From positions 372,001 through 436,000 of the forward strand of contig JASFAU010000019.1 in assembly GCA_039704465.1 (NCBI GenBank): 64,000 nucleotides of DNA, given 5' to 3'. This stretch comes from Plasmodiophora brassicae (Eukaryota; Endomyxa; Phytomyxea; Plasmodiophorida; Plasmodiophoridae). Of the stretch, positions 56,434-64,000 are shown in pieces. Every line of letters starts with the position of its first letter. Positions within the stretch are counted from its first letter, which is position 1. Below the pieces are notes generated by a model. It did no database searches, was not told the DNA's origin, and saw nothing but the letters and a program-made list of their open reading frames with translations. The translations under genes were made by a program, and so were the position numbers.

Positions 56434-58180
56434 ATGGCGTTTACCTGTTCGTCATGGAAGCCGCTGACAGTACTAGTACTGTGGTGTCTTCTGTGGTCGT
56501 CGACGTCTGGCCACGTGGTCGCTGCGTGTCGCAGGGGCGATACCCTCTCGAGATCGTTCCTGAAACCCTTTAGGGACTTGATAAGCCTGTTTGTCTTTGG
56601 ATTTAACGCACCGAATGAGCGGCTCCTAATTCTAAGGGATGTATAGCAATTTGGACGGGAAGCGCATCGAAAAGATATACAGGGGCGCGTTCTTGGACAT
56701 GTCCTTGCTCTCTCAACTGTCTGAATCGACGTTGACCTGAGGAAAAAGGCTACCTAACTGAACTATCGACAGGTCTATGGAGAATAACGTGATCTCCAGA
56801 ATCAGCGCACCCGCGTTCCTGGGTCTGTCATCATTAACCGAACTGTACGTAACCTGAAGAACTCTTAGTAGTATCATTGACCGACCGAAATTTGTACAGA
56901 AATTTGAAACGGAACCAGATCGACACGATTGAGCCTCACACGTTTGTAGGGCTAAGTTCGCTCACCAAACTGTATGCGTAGATGCACCGTTCCAATTTAT
57001 TACGGGCGCAATTAATTGCATGGCACACACGCAGGCGGCTGGATGACAATTACCTCGACACGGTCCACAACTGGCACATGTTTTCTGGCTTGTCATCACT
57101 ATCTGAACTGTACGTATCGTATTGAGAAGTGCACCTATCCAAACGCAATTAACCGTGAAATACAGATGGCTGAACGACAATCGAATTGCCTTGATTCAGA
57201 ATGGCGCTTTCCAAGGACTACCGTCACTACGGACCCTGTATGTGGGACATTTGTACATTACGGCATATGGATGATATTCGCCTCATAGTGTCCTGAGTGG
57301 CAATCGGCTTCACCAGATGTTTTTCGTCCAGAGCCACGCATTCCTAGGGTTGTCGTCGCTGGTTACCCTGTGCGTATATCCATAAGAATACTTCCCACGT
57401 CAGCAAGGCTCGACTAAGTTTGCATCGCTACAGAAACCTAGCGAACAATCGGATCGTCTGGATCCCGAAGATTGCGTTCGATCACCTGCCGTCGCTGACC
57501 ACCCTGTATGCGCATCGATGGCAAATGCACTGCTCCACAGGCGTCACGTGTTGACCTGTTTCGTGCAGCTCCTTGGATGGCAACAAACTCAGCGAGTTCG
57601 AGGAGGGCGTTTTCGGAGGCATGTCGTCGCTGAAGGTCTTGTACGTATGCCATAGTTCTAGGTCCAAGGCCATCACCTAACGTCGATACAGGTATTTGAA
57701 CTTCAACAAGATCAGCAAGCTTGAGAAAGGCGTTTTCGATGGACTGTCAAGGCTGACCGACCTGTATGTATAGTGGACAGGTTTAGATCATAACCTGACG
57801 TGTGTACAGATATTTGAGTGGTAACCAGGTTGGCAAGCTCAAGAAGGGCATTTTCGATGGACTCACGTCTCTGACGACCCTGTATGTTTCGCCGTACAGG
57901 TTGTATATCGCCATCATCTGACGTGTGTCCAGTTATTTGGATGACAACCAGATCAGCACGATCGCGGTGGGCGTGTTTAGTCGACTTCGTTCGCTGAAAA
58001 AGCTGTACGCTCGACTGCTTGTTCTCCTTGACAGAGCGTCTCACATTTGCGCACAGGGTGCTGACAGGGAACCCCATTTGTCGGACGATCAGCACCTGGC
58101 CGGCCAAATGTGCTATGGTGCGTGCCCTGACCGTCAACCCGTTGAACAGGATTCCATCCCACGTCCGCGTTGAATGCTGA
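56434..58180 (+). CDS. Secreted leucine-rich-repeat protein with one exon per repeat
   Basis: Thirteen exons splice to 1083 nt, 360 residues. Exon 1 (56434-56588) has ATG and signal peptide MAFTCSSWKPLTVLVLWCLL. Eleven LRR exons follow: 56647-56718, 56773-56844, 56900-56971, 57035-57109, 57166-57237, 57289-57369, 57434-57505, 57569-57640, 57692-57763, 57810-57881 and 57933-58004. The terminal exon is 58057-58180. Nine LRR exons are exactly 72 nt (24 residues), one 75 and one 81; all end CT|GT in phase 2. Joined repeats read, for example, LYLSGNQVGKLKKGIFDGL and LYLDDNQISTIAVGVF, the typical extracellular LRR pattern. The terminal exon gives VLTGNPICRTISTWPAKC, like an LRR C-terminal cap. No membrane anchor. 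Likely a secreted binding protein; partner unknown. Confidence 0.85.
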
Positions 58181-58778
58181 TATGAATGTACTTGAGCTGT
58201 CAGCATTGTTGAAATACACATTGGTGCAGGCGCTCTGGTACGGAAGTGTGCGGGAAGCGTAACGTTGACTACCGGAGGTACAGGGGACACGGGCGCAGCA
58301 CAAGTGGCACACAAGCAGGAAGTGGGAGCTCTCTGTCGTGTTGGTTGCGGTTAATGGCATGATTCGAACAGTTCGCGAAACTGTAGATGCTGGGGGAGTG
58401 TCGTCGTGGCCGTTGGGCCGGGGTCGTGTCTGGCGATTTCTGACAGTTCACCAGTTGATCTGCAGTGGCGTTTCAGTTGCCGACGTCAGACCTACCCATC
58501 CGTCGAAGCCGCCAAGGCCGCCGGTGCCACCTACTTTGACCTAAAACGCCAACATCGCGTTTCCAATTGTCGCTCGAGACATTTAAACCATACAGGCACC
58601 CTGTTTCGGGTCAAGGAAAACGTCAAACTCCCTGTCAACGGCAATGCTTCCTGATGTCCGCACTGCACTTGTTGTCTTCGACCACAGTCCGATGGCAGTA
58701 CCTATTCCGCTTAAGACTCGCTGACCCTGAAGGAGCATAGTTTCGTGTAGTAGATGGATCGACAGTAATTGCCGACAA
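58181..58778. other. Intergenic with MscL relic
   Basis: Between the LRR gene and the convergent USP5-like gene. Apart from the relic at 58454-58543 nothing is recognised. Confidence 0.5.
58454..58543 (+). pseudogene. MscL loop relic
   Basis: Reads WRFSCRRQTYPSVEAAKAAG then ATYFDL. The MscL-2 loop has WPFNCQGQTYSTMKSAKNAG then ATYFDL. No TM1 or TM2 remains on either side, so this is a fragment of a third MscL copy, about 2.9 kb from the intact pair. Confidence 0.7.
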
Positions 58779-61426
58779 CTACGAACATCGACGGAAGAAG
58801 TACAGGTAGCCTTGCTTGATAGGCGGCCTGGCCGAGTCGGACACCTTGTTGTCGTTGAAGTAGATCCATTTGTGCTCGTCGGGGCGGTGGACGTGTGCGA
58901 CATAATGGCCATGACTGGTGCTCTCGCCCAGATGGGTTATAACAGCAGCAAGAGCATACGTTGCCGGGGCGTCCTTCACACCAGGAAGACGGGGAGGCGC
59001 ACCTTTGGAATCGTCGATGGGCTCGCCTTCGTGGCTGAATAGCCAGTCAAGCGCACGCTCAACGTCTCCTGATGTCTGCTGAAGCGCATAGGCGCAGCGT
59101 TGCTCCTCGAACCCCATAGCGGCCAGGTTCGCAATGGCGCCTGGATCAGCAGACGCGCTGGTCGCAGCACTTGATGGAGGCGGAACCGGATCATTCAGGT
59201 TCGGATCGTCAACATGAGCAAATAGCCATTCCATGGCTTCCTCAGCGCCGCTGTTGTTCACAGCTTGTAACGCGCGACCGCAGGCATTCTCGGTGAAGCC
59301 CATTTGTCGAAGTTGTTCCACTAAGGCTGGGTTTGGTGTAAACCTGGCCGGTGCGTCCTCCGGCAGCGGTTGCTCATCGGCTTGCATGCCATGTGATCGC
59401 AGCGGCTCAAGCGAGAACGGACTGGTCGGAACGTCGATCTTCGCAGTGAGCTTGCGAGGTACCCAACCATCGTGGACGAACCGACGAACGTGAACCATGA
59501 GGATCTCAGGGAACGTTGCCAGCCGGACAGACGTCTCGGCGGTTGTTCTGGAGGAACATTGCGGGCACTTGAAGTCTTCGACACGGGAGCTTCCCAGAAA
59601 CTGGGCGATAACGTCCTTGAACGGGATGGAGGTTTCATCATCGTCCGATTTCGGCGCAGGAGCGTCAGTAGGAAGGGTGACAGACAGTTCGGTGGTGTTG
59701 ATCGAACGATACCGGACACGGTGGCAATTCAGACACTGCAACCTCGTCTCCATGACGAACTCAAGCGCATCTGTCGGATCGGGGCCCTGAAGGCGATGCT
59801 CTTGCTGACGAACGAATTGCAGGAAATACTGCAAAGAGCGGAATCAGAGCGATGGAGAACGGGGCCTCTAGAGCCATACCTGGATAAACTCTTGTGCGTC
59901 TTGCTGGCGCGTGCTTCGGAATTCAGCATGCGATTCCGCAACAAGTCGTTTGAACATCTTGGGGGAAACGCCTGGCTGCGACACGACTTGTGCCGGCAGC
60001 TCGTCGTTGCATACCGTCGACTGCGGCTCGTCGTCGAGACCCTCGGGCCGCTTCGAATATTCGCCGCTCCAAAGACCATGCGCAAGCTTCGCCATCTGAC
60101 ACGAGAAGCAATTGTACGGTTGCTGCGATGTGCAGGACGCGATGTGCGCTCGTCTAGACGGATGAGTTAATTTCCTTAACCCTTAACGACACAGGAACAA
60201 CATACCCTTGCTCATAGTATCGTTGGCGAAACGCGTCCAAAGAGAAGAGCACCTGAACCGAGGCCGCCATGTAGCAACTGTTGCCCAGGTTGATGAGACC
60301 AGTGTGGCCGGGACCCCACAGCAACTGCATCGCATCGCCTTTCTCGATGACCTTCGACCATTCGTAATTGAGATTCCTCTCCAGCTCCATCTCCTCCGTC
60401 GTCTGCGCCGTTTTCCGTTGCTCATGGATCGCAATGCCAAACGTGGCCATGTGTGCCGCAAGTTGCTACGATCATTGGGCAATCAGTGTGGTACGTTAAG
60501 GTAGCAGCACGATCTACCTCATCTAGGCGCATTTCGTCACAATTGTAGCAGTAAATATCAGCACCATCTGCAGTGATCGTCCCAACCTAAGCTGTGGTCA
60601 GCAACGCCGGTGAACAATGGTACCATTTGGCCGACCTTGCATGACGTCGGGTGCCCGGTCTGCTGGTAGTGTTCCAGTGCATGGCCTCGTCCACCGCCAC
60701 CACCGTAGATGGGCCTTCCACATCCCAAGGCCCCACATGTCATACACAGCCACAGGTTCTCCGTTAAATCGCACGACGCGCAGTGTGCCAAGTTCTTCGG
60801 CTGCAGATGAACGCCACTGTGTTGCTCCAGGTCGACCACGTGCGAGCAAGTGACACGCTCTTCGACCCAGGTATCCACCTGCGAAGTCGCTGCCATGGAC
60901 CGATGCCCGACAATGGCATCGACGAACGCTTTCGTCGCGGCAGTGATGGGTTTCTGCGGATGGTCAGGACAGGCCATGCACGTGAACGAAGTCTCCACGT
61001 CGTATTCTGGAGGTTTCGGTACTGAGAACCCTCCTTCGACTCCAATCGCAAGTTTGGTGACCTTCTGAGGACGAGATTCCTGCAACCGATCAGAGAAGCC
61101 GTGTACGAAACCGGCATGAAGGGGGCTCACTTCTGTGGACGGCTTCACAGTCTTCTTCAGGCGCACAGCAACAGAATGTTGTGCCACTTTGGCATGTTGG
61201 ACGGCGTGGGTTAAGCACCCGCCATTATAGCACCGAATGCAGATGTATAAGCTATCCGCGTCGACCTGAGCCAACACAGTGGAGTCAGCGATACCGCAGG
61301 ACGGCGTCGGGGGCCGCCTACGACCGGCGTGCGGAAGCACTGCGAGCACTCGTCGTTGACGACGACGGCTGACGAACCCGGCAGCGCCAAGCTGTCCTCG
61401 TTGGGCCAGTGGCTACACGACGACAT
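58779..61426 (-). CDS. Ubiquitin carboxyl-terminal hydrolase, USP5/USP13 (isopeptidase T) type
   Basis: Deubiquitinase that disassembles free ubiquitin chains. ATG 61426 opens MSSCSHWPNEDSLALPG. The cryptic N-terminal UBP finger is DECSQCFRTP joined by splicing to DSLYICIRCYNGGCLTHAVQ. The canonical ZnF-UBP has HLQPKNLAHCASCDLTENLW, CMTCGALGCGR and GGGRGHALEHYQQTGHP, the pocket that binds the free ubiquitin tail. The cysteine box is HTGLINLGNSCYMAASVQ (catalytic Cys codon about 60274-60276). Two UBA domains follow (VEQLRQMGFTENACGRALQA and IANLAAMGFEEQRCAYALQQ). The histidine box is STSHGHYVAHVHR near 58900, and it ends YLYFFRRCS. Several introns are needed. The cysteine box differs from the common GNTCYLNS in three positions, but Cys, His and neighbours are present, so activity is expected. 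Confidence 0.9.
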
Positions 61427-62546
61427 GCGCAATGACGCGGGCGCGACCGGTCCGGAGAACCCGAACGACAACAACGACGCGGCCACGGGCACACCCCCAC
61501 GGAACTTTTCTGGAAAAGGGCATGGATGATGAACGTGATCAACTGATCATCGCAAGGTGACGTTCCGTACAAGGACGCGCACTCCCCCGTTTGCCCGAAC
61601 GTACACAACGGATTAGGTAAACCTGTTCACACAAGCGCATCTGGACAATAACAACATAGGATCCGCCAGGTTTATTGGTGACATCCTACGCAACCGGGAC
61701 AGTGGTAAGGTAGCGCGGCTGGGCAGCTGGGTTAGCAGAAGAGGGTGCGGGTCGGTGGCTCGATGCTGCGAGTGAGCAAAGCATCAGGTCCGTCCTTTGT
61801 AGAATGAGTTGCGCGGCGGCAGGTCATCGACATATTCTTGGTTGTTGAAGACCTATATCGACATTAGAGCAGGGAATTGGAGTGGAACAAAGAAGAAAAT
61901 CAAGAGATGGGTCAGACAGTATGAATACATTTGCAATTATCATTTTCTCATTACAAGAATTGCCATAGGTATGATTTCGTCAAGTCCCGAAAATAGGTAG
62001 GTAATGGCCAAGCGAATGCACTGACCTTGCCAGGGGTACATTTGGCGTTCAGTGACTGGGCATATGTTCGATGCGACCTAAGACCCGGGTTAGATTAACA
62101 TTCCAGTTGATACCGAAGAGCATGATAAAGATGTATCCAATTTCTATACGGCAGAATGCGCTCAATGGACAAGCTGCCGCTCAAACCAAGGAAATCAATC
62201 TGCCAAACGTTAAGGAGGAAAAACCATGCATGGGATATGAACATGTTTTCGCTGGAAGCCTCGTTGGCAATACACCGATTAAAACAAGGACGTACCCATT
62301 CCCAAACCAGGATTCTGGAAGTCGTTCGAGCAGCACACCACTCGAAAGGAGATCTGTTCTGCTGGGCGTCGCACACCAGGTCGCGGAGTCCGTACGGACG
62401 TCCGCAGCCTGCAGCGGCGCAATGTAGGTACTACCCTCGCCCTAACAAATCACGGGTCGCCGTCCGGGCTGCTTTCTTTTCTGAATTGGCCTGTGGGTCG
62501 GCGACTATCCCATCCCGTCCGCCCGTCAGCGTCATTTCGCTTCCAA
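61427..62546. other. Intergenic, no gene recognised
   Basis: Upstream of the USP5-like gene. Short frames only; no tRNA, repeat or element ends seen. Confidence 0.45.
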
Positions 62547-62870
62547 AATGGTGATCTCCAGTGCTACTGGCTGTGTGCACCGCGCTGGCCTGGACCTGCT
62601 CCTCGCCTGCAGGTGATGGACGGTACCTATGACGTATAGTCCGAGACGCGACGCACCTCCAGGCCGGCGTCTGAGCATGACAAGCGCAAGGAGATGCGCT
62701 GGATGCTATTCCATCGTACGACCGCCGTCCGGTCGATAAGACAGGCCTACGAATGTATTCGTTCCCGAAAATGTAGATGACAACGACGACCGTTTTCCGG
62801 GGAGTCAAATGGGACAAACGCAAGCGTATGTGTGTCAGGTATTTCGGTACTGGCCCAACAATAAAACGAA
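62547..62870 (+). pseudogene. Decayed copy of the 63-kb secreted coiled-coil gene
   Basis: In one frame LLAVCTALAWTCSSPAGDG matches the signal peptide LLLLSTVCTTLAWICSPAPG of the gene at 63167. Further on, KWDKRKRMCVRYFGTGPT matches RWDRHKRSWIRYLATGPT. Stops and frame changes separate the pieces, so the copy is broken. Confidence 0.65.
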
Positions 62871-62995
62871 GCCTACCTACGAATGCTTGCGTTCCCGAAA
62901 ATGTGGATGCCAACGACGACTGTTCCCAGGGGAGTCAAATGGAAAAACAAAATGGATTCGGATCGGCAGTTGTATTCATATAATCAGACCGCATA
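62871..62995 (+). pseudogene. Second decayed partial copy
   Basis: Repeats the 'ctacgaatg...cgttcccgaaaatgt' block of the previous relic, with PENVDANDD corresponding to PERVGADDD in the intact gene. Fragment only. Confidence 0.55.
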
Positions 62996-63166
62996 CCTAC
63001 ATAGTAGAATTGGAATGCTAACGCCCTGCGATGTATCGTTATCACCGACCAGCGCTGAGTCAGTGGACGTTCAACCTAATTACGGATCCAGCTGGAGCTA
63101 ATTTCTGCCGCTGCGAGGGCCCTCCTGAGCGCTGCCGCCACCGTCGTCACGTCAAACGAGGTAGGT

Positions 63167-64000
63167 ATGCGACTGCTGCTGCTGTCAACTGTATGCACCA
63201 CATTGGCCTGGATCTGTTCTCCCGCTCCAGGCGATGAGATGGCGACGACGACCTATACGCTGATGTTGGTGCGTAACACGTGTGACACGCCTCCGGAAGA
63301 AGAAGTCTGGGACGTCAAGCGGGTACAGTTCTTCCGGCGGAATTCGTCCAGTGGCAAACTCGAGGAGGTGCGCTGGGATTCTATTCAAGCTTCTGGGTAT
63401 CATCCCTTCGATAAGGGGAGTAAACGTACTAGTGTCTTCGAACCCGAACGCGTTGGCGCCGACGACGACCGTTTCTGGTCAGGCAGATGGGACCGGCACA
63501 AGCGGTCATGGATCAGGTACCTCGCAACCGGTCCAACGAAACGAGTTCAGTCTTTTGAATCTATTTTGACCAGTTTCGAATTCAAGGCTCCAGTAAAGGA
63601 AGGCCCGCTCGCTGTCGACGAAATCCGAATTGTGCAGCCCGGGAAATGGTCAGCATCCAAAGTCAATGTATCCGTTCATGTATGCTGTTCACGCTCTGGG
63701 GCCATTGCGACATATTCGTCACTGACTCGTTCGTCTTCTAGTTCACTGTGCACGGCCACGAGTTTACCCGCGATCTGGACCCCAAGAGTGATGACGTGCA
63801 ATCCATCTCGGTCCCGAGCGGCAAAGCTGTGTTATCGGTACGAGGGAGGACGAGAAACGAACACGGGCGATTCTTCTCACTGGTATTGGTAGCTGAAGTT
63901 CTCGTTTCCCGAACGCTCCAGGCTGCTCGCCGTTGTCGCCAACCTAAACGACACAGTTCGAAGACTCCACCGCGACCTTGAGGCCAAGAATGCTAACCTC
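63167..64000 (+). CDS. Secreted coiled-coil protein, 3' truncated by window
   Basis: ATG 63167 begins the signal peptide MRLLLLSTVCTTLAWICSPA. The first exon (63167-63679, 171 codons) encodes a globular region rich in Trp and Arg: VWDVKRVQFFRRNSSSGKLE, FDKGSKRTSVFEPERVG, DRFWSGRWDRHKRSW. Two short introns follow, 63680-63741 and 63838-63892. Exon 2 gives FTVHGHEFTRDLDPKSDD. Exon 3 gives LKFSFPERSRLLAVVANLND and then a heptad-like stretch (TVRRLHRDLEAKNANL) running off the edge. No known family; the globular part could be a galactose-binding-like beta sandwich, but that is a guess. Decayed relatives at 62547-62995 show it belongs to a local, turning-over family. Confidence 0.65.

Noticed and set aside
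1..64000. CRISPR array, IS element, bacterial operon structure
   Set aside because: No regularly spaced repeats, transposase motifs or Shine-Dalgarno-spaced gene chains; spliced genes and pol III tRNA terminators show a eukaryotic nuclear region.

Overview
The window reads as a gene-dense, GC-rich nuclear genome of a protist. Most protein genes are broken by very short GT-AG introns, usually about 30 to 65 nt. There are two identical tRNA-Asp genes and typical eukaryotic families: multidomain acetyl-CoA carboxylase, mitochondrial cytochrome c1, UFM1, an isopeptidase-T deubiquitinase, an ArfGAP/DENN protein and an RCC1/UBA/SPRY/HECT-type giant. Short introns, secreted ankyrin and LRR proteins, a small Cys-rich secreted protein and GH18 chitinase-like enzymes would fit a plasmodiophorid-type rhizarian. 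That assignment is inference from gene content, not from a database match.

Layout. 1-1234: end-truncated ABCC/MRP transporter (minus). 2.1-12.1 kb: accessory-looking stretch with two secreted ankyrin proteins, an intron-split SppA-type protease, two tRNA-Asp genes, a Cys-rich secreted peptide, a broken gene and an unknown protein. 12.3-19.9 kb: complete spliced acetyl-CoA carboxylase. 20.1-31.6 kb: a PolX-fold protein that has lost its catalytic aspartates, then two near-identical GH18 genes in inverted orientation around membrane-protein genes, a decayed receptor and a ~430-bp palindrome, then an RRM protein. 31.8-43.3 kb: MYND protein, intronless ArfGAP-DENN-IQ protein, ABC-F ATPase, a secreted protein and cytochrome c1. 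43.4-53.9 kb: UFM1 and a ~10-kb RCC1/LamG-like/zinc-finger/UBA/SPRY gene that ends in a stump of a HECT domain. 54.2-58.6 kb: two tandem MscL-type channels, an LRR gene with one exon per repeat, and an MscL relic. 58.8-61.4 kb: USP5/13-like deubiquitinase. 62.5-64 kb: an intact secreted coiled-coil protein running off the window, preceded by decayed copies of itself.

Housekeeping genes (ACC, cytochrome c1, USP5-like, UFM1, ABC-F, SppA) alternate with fast-evolving secreted or membrane families that show duplication and decay next to intact copies (GH18, 7TM, MscL, the 63-kb secreted family). Start codons were chosen as real ATGs. Several long open frames begin at GTG or TTG and were shortened accordingly. 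Splice sites were read by eye from frame continuity and family conservation, so exact boundaries need transcript evidence.
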